A stretch of DNA of 64,000 bases. Source: Sarocladium kiliense (taxonomy: Eukaryota > Ascomycota > Sordariomycetes > Hypocreales > Sarocladiaceae). Below are positions 23,800 through 36,279 of this stretch, piece by piece; position 1 is the stretch's first letter, and each line of letters opens with the position of its first letter. The position numbers and the translations under genes are program-made. The DNA lies in assembly GCA_030734395.1 (NCBI GenBank), contig JAUZTG010000034.1, positions 930,001 to 994,000 on the forward strand. The letters run 5' to 3'. Below the pieces are notes generated by a model. The model was not told where the DNA came from. It ran no database searches and worked only from the letters and a program-made list of their open reading frames with translations.

Positions 23800-25583
23800 C
23801 AGGCGTATACGCATCAACTACGATGCTCGCTTTCCGCTTGCAGGGAGCCGACGAAGGACTCCATATCGCGTCAGTACTCCGAGGTCGTTCATGCCTCTCC
23901 TTTGACACAATGATGTTCCGTGCCTGGGAGCTGACAGAACACAAAGTTCGTGGTTGATTTTCGTCATTTCAGCTGGTCTGTTGGCTTTGACCAGTCACAG
24001 AACCTTCTCAGGGTAGGCATTTGGTGTGAAGTAGCTTTGGATGCGAATACTGACCATTCTTAGTATCAGAATAGGCCGCATTGCTGTGGCGTTGGCCATG
24101 TTAAGCGTCGTCCGGCTGCTGAACGATCCGCCCAGTCAGGCAGACGGTTGGTCAATTGTCCAAGACAAGCTGAAACCCATCGTTGCGGACTTTCTGAGGA
24201 ACGCCTCATTAATCGCCATCGTTGTGTCTGTCGGAATCCCAGCCCCCATGAGATTTGCCAGTGACGCCGATTTCCGTCGGCTGGAAGGGCAATCCTCCAG
24301 GTGGTCTCACGACGTCACTTCCCGTTCCAGATCTTGGTCCTCCCAATCCTCATGGAGTCTTTCCGACCGCTTCGTGGGTCCACGAATGGCGGATTGGTTG
24401 TCAGAGGTGTCTTCGATATACTTCAAACACATGGGACCAAAATCGAAAACCTCCAGTCGTTCAAGTCGTTCGTCGGATATTTCGTTACTGCCAGAGCCGG
24501 ACAGGATCGAGACCACAAAAGCTTTGTGGATTCAACTACAAGCGCAGATTGCCATGGAAGGATCACAGGACCAGCATCTGCAAACGGTGCGGCAAGGTCC
24601 TTGCGAATTACCCTAACTTTGGCAAACACTAGTCGCGGCAACACCACTCCAGCGAAACATCAGTACCTGGCCTTCCTGATCTTGTTCAGTATCGTGGGCT
24701 CTGGAGTTGACAGGCGCCGTTTATAACCATTGTTCCTTGTTGCTGTTCTCATATTCGCACTTTGGCTTCATGAGAAACGCTTTGCCGCCGCATCCCTTTC
24801 CTACGCGCAGAGATTCCGTCGTTTCGAAGATCACTGAATTTCTCAAGATGATTTGAAGGAAGTCCTTTCAAATCTATTGGCAATGACGCCGCTGCAATTC
24901 CTCTGTTACCAATGCCGATCGCATCAGGGTTTCAATGTTGTTCTGGCACCTTTTCGCCATCACTCGCACTGGCACAAAGCTGAATGTTGTCAATTCCCGT
25001 GCATCCATAGAGCACTATGGTATTGCTTCATACGAACCTTCTTTGTCTTATGAGTCCCTGCCGTCCATTTTATCACAATACTGGTTACGTTAAAGTCAGA
25101 GGAGTGGCGTCGCTTGGGATGCGATTTGGGTGAAAGCTCGGAGAGGCGCGACTGTTTCGAAAATAGATCTGCAGATACGTTGCTAGCGCAAGCTAAAAAG
25201 AGTGCAAAAACTCCAAACACATAAATAATACGTTGTTCACGCTTCACAGGTATGACGATGTAGTTGGTGATTTGTGGTAGAGCAAGAGGGTCCAGGCTGG
25301 GAGCTTGAGCTCCGCTTACGTTATCACTTCCAACCTCCCAAAGGACAGCTTCCCACCACTTTGAGACGAGGAGTCGACGCGTTACTTGACACCATTCATC
25401 ATTTCTCAATTCAGGCCGCTTGGCGCCAATATGCGGTCTTGAGCAGCTCTGACTTTTCTCCATGGCCGCGGACATTCTTGTTGGGCACAGGCGCTGACGG
25501 AAATGTCTCGTTGGTTGCTACACGAGCCTCAATCCATGAACCACGACTTCGTCACCGGCGATTAATCACCTCCCAGCGTCGCC
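23800..25583. other. Unresolved region with opposing open frames upstream of RIC1
   Basis: ORFs of 191 codons (24041-24616, plus) and 161 codons (25475-24990, minus, one hydrophobic stretch IIYVFGVFALFLACASN) overlap with others. None resembles a known family, and I could not build a consistent exon chain. It may hold a diverged or decaying gene plus the RIC1 promoter. Confidence 0.4.
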
Positions 25584-28500
25584 ATGTACTGGCCAATTGG
25601 CACGCCGCGGATACACGCAACAAGCAGCAGTCGATCACCAACCTTCAAGTTTCTAGTCTCGAATGATGGTCTGAAGAGTCCTTCCGAGACAGATCCGCGA
25701 TCACCACCACTGGGCAGCGCTTCCCTGAACGCGCCATCTTCGGCTGTCCTGGATGATGGCGACCTTCTACCCCCTCCTACGCCGATGACCCCAGGCACAC
25801 CGGGTATACAACCAGTTGAGCACGGAGATGAAATCCCCAGCCCGTCAGACGCGTCTTCCCCAGCGACAGAAGCACCTAGCATACCCGTCAAGGATCCAAT
25901 CCTAGCATTACGAGTGTCACGAGCTGGCCACATCTTCACTGTCATCACGAAGACATCAATCACCGTTTGGCAGACTAAGGTACGCAATGGCACGAGATTC
26001 AGAGAAGGACGCATATGCTGACTTGTGTGCAAAGCCGGCAGTGATTCTAGCTTTCGTTGTACGATCCGAGTCTTCCCTCGAACTCTACGGAAACAACGTC
26101 GATCTCTTCCTCCGACCCGATTCTGCAATTCTCGTTGTACGTACGGCGCAAGGATATCTCATCACGTATACGCTAGCGACCGATGGCGATTCTCGAGTAT
26201 ACAGACCTCATTTCACGAGCTATCACAACGTTCAGAGACGACGACAAAGCCTTATTGGAGGCCTGTCTGGATTGCCACCAGACGATGTCCTGTGGGGGCC
26301 AGGCGAAGGCTCTGGCATTCGCGATGTCAGCATACGATTTCGTATGGTGATCAAGGTGGACGCTGGCATTGAGAGCGCTCTGTCTCTCGATGATGAACTT
26401 GTCGTCGCAACACAAAAGCCAGCAGCAGTTCAATGCATCAGGTGGACGCCAGACAGTTCAGGGAATCAGACTAAGACAGAGCTCATCAGCAGGATGGGAT
26501 GGGTAGAAAAGAAGGTGTCTATTTCGGAAATGACGTATGACCGCCCAATGAACCTCGCTACTTGGATCACAAGCGATGGGCGAGCCTATGCTGTCCAACG
26601 ATACCGGCATCGTCAGGACGCAGAGCCTGTGGATGAGGCAGATGCCAAGCGTCTGTTCAAAGGCCATTGCTTCCACGTACCACGAGACCCCGGCGAGAAT
26701 GCCATTCGTGCTGTGATCAACGCCCGATTCTCGCTTGTCGCAGTGGGTTGTGCGAACGGGAGTGTTCAGGTATACTCGGTCAGAGATTATGCCGGCCATA
26801 TCCCACATTCTCACACGCACATCACTCCAGCTTCGGCTTCGGCATCAGGAGGCTTTGCTACCTTGACATATTCACCTGACGGGTATTGCTTGTTCGCCGG
26901 CTTTGAAAAGGGCTGGGCATCATGGAGTATGTTCGGCAAGCTGGGGAGCAGTAGCTTTGGTGCAGACTCCACTTTGTCTCGCAGCAATGGTGAAGAATGG
27001 CTCAGGGGTATGAGAGGAGCGGCCTGGTCCGCTGGCGGCTCCGAAATCCTCATCATTGGCCGCGAGCACGAGGCCGTGTGGTCTTTGGAAGTCGCGAAAA
27101 GTGCCCTGACGGGCTGTTACAATGAGGCCAATATCTTCAGAACCGTTCTGCAGACGCCCACCAGCGTAATGGTCTATCGTGGTTACGATCTTCCTGACCT
27201 CACATCCATCTCTGCTGAGCCATTCTTGTGGCATACATCCAGAATACCAGCAACGTATCTGCTGAAGCAATGGCCCATTCGTCAAACTGTCATCTCACCC
27301 GATGGACGATATATTGCCGTTGCAGGACGACGTGGTCTGGCACATTATAGTGTCAACAGTGGCAGGTGGAAGATATTCGCCAATGAGTCCATGGAGAATG
27401 AGTTCCAGGTTAGAGGAGGAATGTGTTGGTACCAGCACATACTGGTGGCCGCCATTGAGTCAAACAGATCTTACGAGATCCGCTTGTACTCACGCGAGGC
27501 CAACCTGGACTCTGCACAAGTGCTCTTCACACAGCAGATATCTGCTCCAGTTGTTCTGGTAACAACATCCGGGGAAGATTCCCTCCTCGTGTACACCTAC
27601 GAGAACCAGCTCTATCACTACATCTTCGCGCCTTGGCAAGATACCGTACGCCTCGTTCAAGTTGGACAAATTGCCTTCCACGGCATTGTCAGATCGCCTG
27701 CGAGGGTGCGTGGTTTGAGCTGGATTTTACCGGAAACACAATTGCAAGACGGCGATCCATCACAAGATGTTGCTGTCGCATCCGTTATCTTTCTTGTCGA
27801 TGGCAAGCTTGTTCTGTTGCGACCCTCGTTGAACGACGAGGGCAATCTGAAATACGACATGCGGGTGATTGCGCAGAACGTGGAGTATCATGTCAGCACA
27901 CGGGAGCAACCAGTCATCAATGTATCTCGACGAACTGACGATACCCCTGTCCCAGTGTCGCCACCGGCTCTCAAAGACTCGCTCTGGGTTTTCGACGGCT
28001 CGGAGCTGAAGGCCTGGCCTCATATGGCTGATGTTCTTGAAGCGGCATCCGGTGACATGGCAGCAGAGCTCCCCAGCCCCGTATCTATACCCGTCGACTT
28101 TTACCCCCTGTCGATTTTGCTCGAGAAGGGCATCATCCTTGGCGTGGAATCAGATCTGGTCCAAAGGCGCGATGTGAACTTTTCCTTTTTCCACTTCGCA
28201 ATCAGGGTAAGTGGTGGCGATATCTGTATTCAATGTGAAAGGCTGACGGAAATAGACCCATCTACTCCTTCCCGACGTTCTGCGATACTACCTTCGACAG
28301 AACAAGACGATCGAGGCCAGTACCTTGTCTCAACAATATGAGTCGCTTGAGTACTTCGCGCACGGACTGGAGATCCTTCTTCACCGAGTTCTCGATGAGG
28401 AGGTTGACACAGCACCAAAGCCGGAGGATGCAGTGCTACCCCGCGTGTTGTCATTGCTGTCGTCCTTCAAGGAGTACCTCGACGTGGTATTGCAGTGTAC

Positions 28501-28969
28501 TCGGAAAACAGAAGTGCGCCAATGGAAAACCCTGTTTGCGTACCTGCCACCTGCTCAGGAGCTTTTCGAGGAATCATTGCAGAGAGGCTCACTCAAAACA
28601 GCAGGGGGATACCTGATTGTTCTCTATACGCTAGAGGAGCTGGAGTCAACCACAGAGCAGGGTGTTCGGCTACTTTCTAGGGCGATGGCCGAAGGAGATT
28701 GGGAGTTGTGCAAAGAGTTGGCACGGTTCCTAGCAGCAATGGATGAAACCGGCGGGGTGCTACGGCAGACGCTGCGACAGGCTAACAACGGTGTGGACCT
28801 GCATATTGGACATGGCGGTTCGTCAAATCGTTTGGAGATCCCGACAGGGAGAAGAATAGCGAATGGCTCGACGAGGTCGGGAAGTGGTGACGAGGATGGC
28901 ACAGAGTCGGATGTGCGATCGGGGAGCGATACAGCAAGTATAGGCTCGAGGTCGAGCTTAGTGCGATAG
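25584..28969 (+). CDS. RIC1: RIC1 homologue, Rab6/Ypt6 guanine-nucleotide exchange factor subunit
   Basis: With Rgp1, Ric1 activates the Golgi GTPase Ypt6/Rab6 for endosome-to-Golgi transport. Exons are 25584-25979, 26035-28206 and 28256-28969, giving 1093 residues, a normal size. It opens MYWPIGTPRIHA, the conserved Ric1 start. The N-terminal half has WD40-type beta-propeller repeats (for example LILVGR-like blades with TLTYSPDGYCLFAGFEKGW and VISPDGRYIAVAGRRGLAHYS). A Pro/Ser-rich insert at about residues 25-95 separates the first strand from the propeller. The C-terminal Ric1 domain starts near THLLLPDVLRYYLRQ at the last exon junction and ends in a Ser/Gly-rich acidic tail. Both introns are in phase 0. 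Confidence 0.93.
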
Positions 28970-29506
28970 AGAAGCGGCCTGCAAGGTTGCTGTCCATCAA
29001 CGGGAAGGCATCTGTAGATTGCGTATCTGGGTGGCCTTGCCAGATTTTGGGGCATATTGTGACTACTTATTCAGTGTATAGAGCGTAAAATAGCCGTAAA
29101 TATGACGACGCACAAATCTATTCGATGATTTCCTGAACCCTTAAATTACAGAAATACTGGCATTACGTTGCTCTGTTTATGAGTTGAGACGAGAAATAAT
29201 CCTCGAGGAGACGAAGTCTGAAGCATCGAGCCGCGGTGCAGGGTAGGTCGGTCAAGCGACTGCCCCGCCAGCTCCGCCCCAAAACAGAGTCGAGATCGCA
29301 TCCCACTTTGGACCTCCCACTACACCTCACAGCATCAATCAACAGCACCCTTGCGGGACAGCTACGACTCTCGAATCCCAGCAGCCACGACCTGGGGGAA
29401 TCGCGTATTCTTAGCACGACTTCACTGCGACTCGGCGCCACCCCTACCACCTTCCAGTCCACGGATCAGCCTTTCCTCACCTTCACGAGCGCCGCCACCG
29501 CCTAGC
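28970..29506. other. Intergenic region between RIC1 and CK2 beta
   Basis: About 540 bp with the RIC1 3' region (AT-rich around 29050-29165) and the CK2 beta promoter and leader. The last 200 bases are rich in short C-containing tracts (CCACGACC, CCACCCCTACCACC). No gene is seen. Confidence 0.6.
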
Positions 29507-30553
29507 ATGATGGAGGACTACGTGAGCGAGTCGGATAGTGACTACACCAGCTATTGGCGGGATTGGGTAAGTCACCACTTGGTTCTGGATATTCTACCCA
29601 TTGCCGGCATTGTCGTGGACAATACACATGGCTTTTCGCCAGCGACAATGATGGACACGGCACGATAAGACGCGTACGAGGGTTACCCAACGAAGGAGGA
29701 AGCAGCGCACACAGGTCGAAAAGATACAAGAGCTGACATACGCACCATAGTTCATCTCGTCAAGAGGCAACGAGTACTTCTGCGAGATCGACGAGGATTA
29801 CCTGACTGACCGCTTCAACTTGACGGGGTTGAACACCGAGGTCCAGTATTACCAGTATGCGCTCGACCTTGTCACCGACGTGTTCGACTTGGACTGCGAC
29901 GATGAGATGCGCGAAACGATCGAGAAGTCGGCGCGGCATCTCTATGGATTGGTCCATGCTCGCTATATCGTCACAACTAGAGGCTTATCAAAAATGGTGC
30001 GTCGAGGTGTTCAGTTACGTGGTCCTCCTCCAAGACCACGATGCTAATGTCTTCATCACAGCTCGACAAGTACAAGAAGGCCGAATTCGGAAAATGCCCT
30101 CGCGTCATGTGTCACTCCCACCCCCTCCTCCCCATGGGCCTCTCCGATGTGCCCAACCTCAAACCCGTCAAGCTCTACTGCGCCCGCTGCGAAGACACCT
30201 ACAACCCCAAATCCTCCCGCCACGCCGCCATCGACGGCGCCTACTTCGGCACCTCCTTCCACAACATCATCTTCCAGGTCTACCCGGCCCTGATCCCCGC
30301 CAAGAGCACCGAGCGCTACGTGCCCCGTGTCTACGGCTTCAAGGTCCACGCGGGGGCTGCGCTCGTGAGGTGGCAGAATGCGAAGAGGGATGCTATGAGG
30401 AGGAGGCTGAGGAAGTTGGAGATTGATGCCGGATTTTCGAGGTTTGGGGAATTAGAAGGTGAGGAGGATGAGGATGATGAGGAGGTTGAGGATGAGGTTG
30501 TCGACGGAGGGGCGGACTCGAGGATGGTGATTACGGAAACGGCGGCGCGATGA
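29507..30553 (+). CDS. CKB1: Casein kinase 2 regulatory (beta) subunit
   Basis: Regulatory subunit that dimerises through a zinc finger and stabilises the CK2 tetramer, a nuclear and cytoplasmic Ser/Thr kinase. Exons are 29507-29566, 29751-29996 and 30062-30553, giving 265 residues. Family marks are the N-terminal DYTSYWRDWFISSRGNEYFC, the LTGLNTEVQYYQYALDLVTD helix and the zinc ligands Cys114, Cys119, Cys142 and Cys145 (CPRVMC...YCARC), followed by PKSSRHAAIDGAYFGTSF. The acidic tail EGEEDEDDEEVEDEV at about 237-251 is a typical CK2-beta-2-like extension. The first intron is 184 nt, long for this window. Two adjacent ATGs (29507 and 29510) could both serve. It is convergent with the lipid phosphatase gene. 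Confidence 0.96.
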
Positions 30554-31355
30554 GAGATGGCAAAGAGAAAAAAACGAAGAGGCAATCATCGATATCATAA
30601 TGGGCAAATCAAGGGCGTTCTCGCAACATTCAACACTGGTTTCAACTCTTGTTCCACTGGCAGACCGTTCTGCAAGCAATCGCTCGCCAATTCCCCTGGG
30701 CAGAAGATCAGCACGGGGCCTTCGAATGCCAGGCAATCTGCCGGTGACAGGCTTGGGCAGGCTGACGAGCATGTTCACAGCTTGTGACGGGGATGAATGT
30801 TGGACTGGAGTGGCGGCTCTGCGTCTCTGCAAGAAGCAGACGATGCCCAGATAAGGGGAGACTGGGGTTCAGAGGAGCAACAGCTAGTGGAACAGCGCGG
30901 TCAGATGTGGTGAGGAGGAGGGTGAACAAGCAATCCACTTCGGCAAAAACGTTGATGCTGTTACAAATGCTCAAATTCATTAACTTGGAGATTTCATATC
31001 GTTCATGCCGATCCGGTCCATGTCTAGCCAGTTCCGGTCCAGTCCAATCCGTCCGTGTTATACAGGACTAGTTCCAGAGATAGCCAGATTCTTCTGCTCC
31101 CCTTTTTAGTTCCAGACACACGATCCGGCCAAGAGGTATATCCAATCGATCACACACAAGAGGGAAGCCTTCGATCAAAGGGCTAGAACCAAACGCCAGT
31201 TTCGCAAATGTCGCACTGATATCGCACTGGTTATCGCTGTCCGAAAACCCGAGATGCCAAATTTCGATGGGTCGTAATGCACCTTAGCCACTCAACCATC
31301 GCTGAGAGCAGGCATCCAAAGGCCGCAGCTTAACGAGTCGCGTTTCCAAGGAATA
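30554..31355. other. Convergent 3' region between CK2 beta and lipid phosphatase
   Basis: About 800 bp between two stops. It shows near-repeats of CCGGTCCA-like words at 31012-31050 (GATCCGGTCC, GTTCCGGTCC, CAGTCCAATCCGTCC) but no gene. Confidence 0.55.
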
Positions 31356-32867
31356 CTAAATCCTGTTCTGCATGGGATGCATCTCAACGTCCGGTTGCCT
31401 CGGTGTCTCGTGCCTTTGGAAATTCGCATCCTGATACTCATCCGTCCCGTACGGCCTGGCAACACCGTACTCTTCCTCCGCACTGTAGGCGTGTGGCTCA
31501 TCATGCCTCGTGATACCGTTTTGTTGCGTGCCTCCATTAGTGTGCGCCAGAGCCTCAGCGCCAGCTGGGCGGTAATCCTGGGCTGGTCCCGCCGCCGAGA
31601 CACCATCATGTCGCTTATTGGCCATATCACCGATGTTCCTCCGCTCACCAGCGTAGCCCAGACGTCCGACGCCCGCCCAGAAAGCTCGGGCATCACTGCG
31701 CGGTCCCCAAGCCCAGCCAGCACCGTCGCGCATTGGCATGTGGTAGAGACGGAAAGCGAAGTAGGCGGTTGCGAGGCCCATGAGGTAGCCAAAGAGGATG
31801 TCGAATCCGTGGTGGCGGAAATCGTACCAGCGGGAAGCGGCAATCCATATAGAGGCGCAGAATGGAGCGAAGGTGATGCAGAGCAGGTAGATCGGGGGTG
31901 CAGCAGCCTGACGACGGATAGCTTGGATATGGGCGTTGTGCTTAGCGTTATTGAAAGCTACCTTGCCGGTAGTCGGAGATGGAGTTGGCGACCCGTCATT
32001 CCACTGCGCTTCTTGGTTGTTCGATGCGTTGTAGGAGTTCTCGTTGCGCGGCATACGTGATGGGAAGGCGGCGCGGGATAGAGAGTTGGTCACGCTGTCG
32101 CCAGATGGAACGAAAGGAATGTTGACGGCAAACTTGCTGGCAAGGAAGAGTGAGAGGTAGACAAGACCAGCAGCTGCGGACGAGGAGTGACCACTGGGAT
32201 AACTGCGGAAACCATCATCGAGCTTGTGCTTGTCTGTCTGCTGGCAGATATCGGCTGAGTAGAGACGACCAGTGGCAGCCTCGCCCACAAAGCCACCAAC
32301 AGCGTATCGCGCAGCGTTCTCAATATCAGGCTGGCAGCGATCGAGAAGATCAGGTCGTGGCTTGCCGAACCAGTTCTTGGTGCCCTGAGTGAAGAACCAA
32401 GCAACGACAAGTGAGAGGGCGAGGCCGAGCAGGCCAACGTGCAACTCCCATAGCTTGCGCTTCCAGATCAGGGACTTTGGCGTATCGCGAGGGACAGTGG
32501 CGCCGGGAACGAAGATGAGGCAAACGATGAGGATACCGACGATTGGAACCGCGGCGTTAAGGACGACGAGGAGCCAGGAGGGGCAGGCTTCTGATTCGGT
32601 GAAGGGGAAGCTGCAACGGGCTGTATGTCAGTATCATTCCGTGACAAGGCTATGTTCGTGAAGACGGAGTACTCACGATATGTTGGGATCAGTAAGGGAG
32701 AACGGTCGCTTGTTGGGCGAAACGAAGCCCAAGCCCAGAGCAACGAAGCCGAAGGCAACAACAAGGATCCAGTCAAGGGCGTAGGATAGGAAGAGGCGGA
32801 CTGAAAAGCTGCTGCGAACCGCAGATAGTCGTCCTGAGCCGACCATCTTCTTATATCCTGCTGACAT
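31356..32867 (-). CDS. PAP2-family lipid phosphate phosphatase (diacylglycerol pyrophosphate phosphatase type)
   Basis: Integral membrane phosphatase of the DPP1/LPP1 group, dephosphorylating phosphatidate and related lipid phosphates. Exon 1 is 32867-32677 and exon 2 is 32610-31356, giving 481 residues. Six hydrophobic segments are visible. The three catalytic motifs are KNWFGKPRP (about 142-150), SYPSGHS (about 201-206) and SRWYDFRHHGFD (about 323-334), with the final His as the expected nucleophile partner. Compared with yeast DPP1 (289 residues) it is long. A hydrophilic Ser/Asn/Pro insert of about 60 residues (about 233-290) lies between motifs 2 and 3, and about 110 hydrophilic residues follow the last helix. 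These could carry phosphorylation sites, which is an inference. Confidence 0.92.
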
Positions 32868-35007
32868 GTGCCAGGGTGACGGTAGTAAATGGACGGTTCG
32901 TGGGTGAAGCTATGATGTTCGAGGGAGAGAAACAGTGTCGCTTATGATGTCGTCGGTTCGGGGGGGATTACTGGCGTGGCTTTGGGTGTGGCGGCGGTGG
33001 TGGATGGGCGGAAGGAATGTGTCGCGTGCCACTGAAGATCGAAGGATTCGCCGTGGTTGGGGGCTGTTGCTAAGACTAAATATGGTGTAGGAAGGGATAA
33101 ATTGCATGCATTGATGAAGTTGAAAGGTCGCGATAGATGTAGTAAGGGTCGGTAGATGGGAGACTACGATATGTACAGAAAAATGAAACAACTTGAAGTG
33201 AAGGAAGTTCGGGGCTTGTCCAGGGGTTTCATTGGGGAAAGCCAGAGGCTGCCTCGTCACCAAACAGTGATCACTGGAGGAAAAGAAGGACAAGGTTTGG
33301 CCCACCAGCTTCACAGCCTCCCTCGCCGACTGGGCGCTGACGACGACGTCAATGGGATTGGCAGTGCAGCTCACTGAACTGAACTGATGGGATGGCGACG
33401 GCGGCTGCTAGGCGCGCCAGGTGAGACGCAGGACGCCCCAGATCACCCCTGCAGTTGTTGCGGATGGACGGAGCAGCGGTCGGTACCTGTTCAAGTGCGG
33501 TGTTCTACGCTTCATCAAAGTACCATTGATGGTCCGCGGGAATGCGGCACTTGGGTCAGTGGCTCGCAGGTCGAAAGGCCCGGCAGCCTGTCTCCATACT
33601 CCACACGCTGCTCGGCCCCTGATTGGGAATCTGATCGCGTGCTCTCCACTTGGTGTCCTGCATTCAAGTTCCCTGCGTATAGCGCTGAGCTTGTCTGCCT
33701 CAGCGTCGTCGTGCACTGAAGAAGTCTGCCACTACAACCACACTGAGGATTAATCTGGTCGGAGCATCGTAGTGGCATGCACTTGGACAATAGCTTTGTG
33801 CCTTGTCGTCAGACGGCCGTGGCGTCGGCACGACCCTTTGCATAGGGCGGGTGCCTCTGTGATTCGTCTTGCGCTTGCATGTTATTTGTCAAATGGAGGC
33901 ATAGCACACGCAAAGATGACGAAAGCTGCTCGGCCGTTCCTCATTTCGTTATTCAGCGTGCATGAGGCTAAGCATTCTCACACACCACCTTGAATTGCCG
34001 TAGCCGGGAGATCATCGCTCAACTTGTCCCTCGCAAAGACGCTAATGACGTTGGCTGTCTCTTCACACCACGTGCCTTGCGTTCTCATCACAACTGGTCG
34101 ATGGAGAATCCCTCGAGATTCATCAATCGTGCAGACTCAGCCGTGTCATCCTCAATTACGGACATTGCTACCCCGTCGATCATTGTGCGGTACCCTCGGA
34201 GATTGAAAGACCCCTGCGCCACCCTATTGTGACACAAAACCCTAGGCGCTGGGCCTTGGCCTGTCATACGTCGGTTTCGAAACATTGCCGTCTGTACGTA
34301 GCTTCGTCCGTTCTCCAAGTCCAGGCGTTGGCAGTCGACAATTAGATCTGAAAGTCGTGATTCGATTTTATTGAATAGACACACTGCAGTGTACTTCCCT
34401 ACTAGTCTACAGCACAGAAAAGAAGAAGAAGAAAATATTCGGATTCTATGGTTATCAATATGCTAGCGTGACCTTGCGAGTGGCCCAATATCTACCTTGG
34501 AGTCAATCTCAAACAGGGCAACACTGGCATTCTTCTTCCGAGAAACGGTCGCTTTGCTATTCACCACCATGAAAAGCATCACCACCGGCCCTGAAAAAAG
34601 CACGCTTTCCCCTCCATCCCTTCGATGTAAGATGAACGCAGGTAACGGTCGCCTGCTGAGCTCCTTGAATATTCATCACCATGTGAGTTGGGGTTACAGG
34701 GTACCTTGGTGTGCATTCACCCGTTGCAAACTTACCGAGGGAGGCTGCTTCACGTACTTACATGCAGGGTCTCAGCAGTAAGAGGGGTGCAAAACCCGAC
34801 AAAACATAGTATACTTGAAAAGGTTGCAGCTGGATAGCAGTTGCAGCTCCTCCGCAGCCCACAGCCAAGGCCGAAGTTTGACTCCTTAAGCCATTTGACA
34901 CGTTCGAGGCTCAACGCTCGGTCTATTCACACAATATAGTACAATGCTGCTGTGTAGATGTACATCTGCTCCCGCTGGGGAAACCCCTAGTCATCCTATG
35001 CCTCGCT
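32868..35007. other. 2.1-kb intergenic region between lipid phosphatase start and uL2m stop
   Basis: The right part includes the 3' region of the uL2m gene and the left part the promoter of the phosphatase. ORFs up to 154 codons lie on both strands near 32910-33720, but none resembles a known protein. No repeat or RNA gene is recognised. Confidence 0.55.
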
Positions 35008-36279
35008 CTAAGCGTTCTTCGACCTGCGCTTGCCGTGGTTTCGGGGCCGGGGGACGACCACCCAGTTGTTGATGTTGTTCTTTCTCCGCGTCTTGTAACC
35101 GCTCTTGGTCTGTTTCTGTGGTCAGTACTCGATGCCGAGGGCCTAATCGAAATTGTGGACATACAGGAACACCCCAGGGTGACACAGGGTGACGGTTACC
35201 CTTCGATTTACCACGACCACCACCGTGAGGATGGTCAACTACGTGTTTGTCAGTATACCTCGACTGCCCAGAGCCGCTTCGCCCAGAAGGAACTCACCCT
35301 TGTTCATGGCCACACCACGCACTGTAGGTCGGATGTTGAGCCAGCGACTGCGTCCAGCCTTGCCAAGTTGGCGGTACTGATGGTGCACGTTGCTCGCAAC
35401 TCCAATGGTTGCGCAGGCGTCCTTGCTCACTCTTCGCACCTCACCACTCTGAAGTCGCACCTCCACGTATTTGCCAGTCATGACCCTCGTACCATCATCC
35501 TTCGTCTCTTCATTCTTGTTGACCACCACGGCAGAAGTGCCTGCACTGCGGCAGAACACGGCGCCTCGACTCGCCGCAGATCCGACACAGAAAACCGTTG
35601 TTCCAACAGGAATCATGTGCATTGGAAGGCAATTGCCCTTGAAGGCAGTCTTGGCAGCGAGAATACCGGGATCGATGATACCACCCATGCTGTCCAGCAG
35701 GTCCTGGGGGATGCCAGCGCGGTAACTGTGGACGATATCGCCAGCCCTCAGGCCATCGGCAGCAACAATGTACGTCTTTCGACCAGTGGCCTGCTCAGTG
35801 AGGAGGGCAATATGTGCGCTTCGACCCGGATCGTACTCAATGCGCTCCACCAGATGCGGCCCAGGGCGGCGCCTTTCGAAATCCACGGTGCGTATCCTCC
35901 GCTTCGCACCACCACCTCGATGCCTGACAGTGATCCTGCCGTAGACGTTACGACCACCCTTCGCATGGCCTTTCTTAGGGTATGTCAGGGGTAGGAATGG
36001 CCTTCCTTTCCAGAGATGATCGTTGATAGGACGCCTCAAGTGGCGGACACCAGGTGTTCGTGGCTTATAGGTTCGGACAATCGAGGATCCGGACTTTGGC
36101 TTCTCAACGATCTTGACAACCGCCTCGTCTGCAACGCCATCGGAGGCCGTGGCGGTCTTCTTACGTGATGCGGGAGATTTGCGGCCCACGGCTGCGTAGG
36201 TTCGAATGAAGGACTGGTTGAAGCTAAGGGACTGATAGCTCCTCCGCAACGCGGAGAGCTGGAGCCGCGGCTGTAGCAT
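35008..36279 (-). CDS. RML2: Mitochondrial large ribosomal subunit protein uL2m
   Basis: Core protein of the mitochondrial large subunit, homologous to bacterial L2, at the peptidyl-transferase region. Exons are 36279-35298, 35238-35165 and 35115-35008, giving 387 residues. The N-terminus (MLQPRLQLSALRRSYQSL...) is basic and Ser-rich, fitting a mitochondrial presequence. L2 marks include GRNVYGRITVRHRGGGAKRR, then SGEVRRVSKDACATIGVASN and the conserved VDHPHGGGRGKSKGNRHPVS encoded by the 74-nt middle exon. The C-terminus KSGYKTRRKNNINN matches the L2 basic tail. Exon joins are G|TT and phase 0. The histidine of HPHGGG, needed in bacterial L2, is present. A 319-codon antisense ORF is a shadow. 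Confidence 0.95.

Noticed and set aside
24990..25475. 161-codon minus-strand ORF divergent from RIC1, with one hydrophobic stretch
   Set aside because: Only one weak hydrophobic stretch, no family and no splice context; kept only as part of the unresolved region.
35035..35994. 319-codon open frame on the plus strand
   Set aside because: It lies exactly antisense to the uL2m exon, which has clear homology; the frame is a by-product of the sense codon use.
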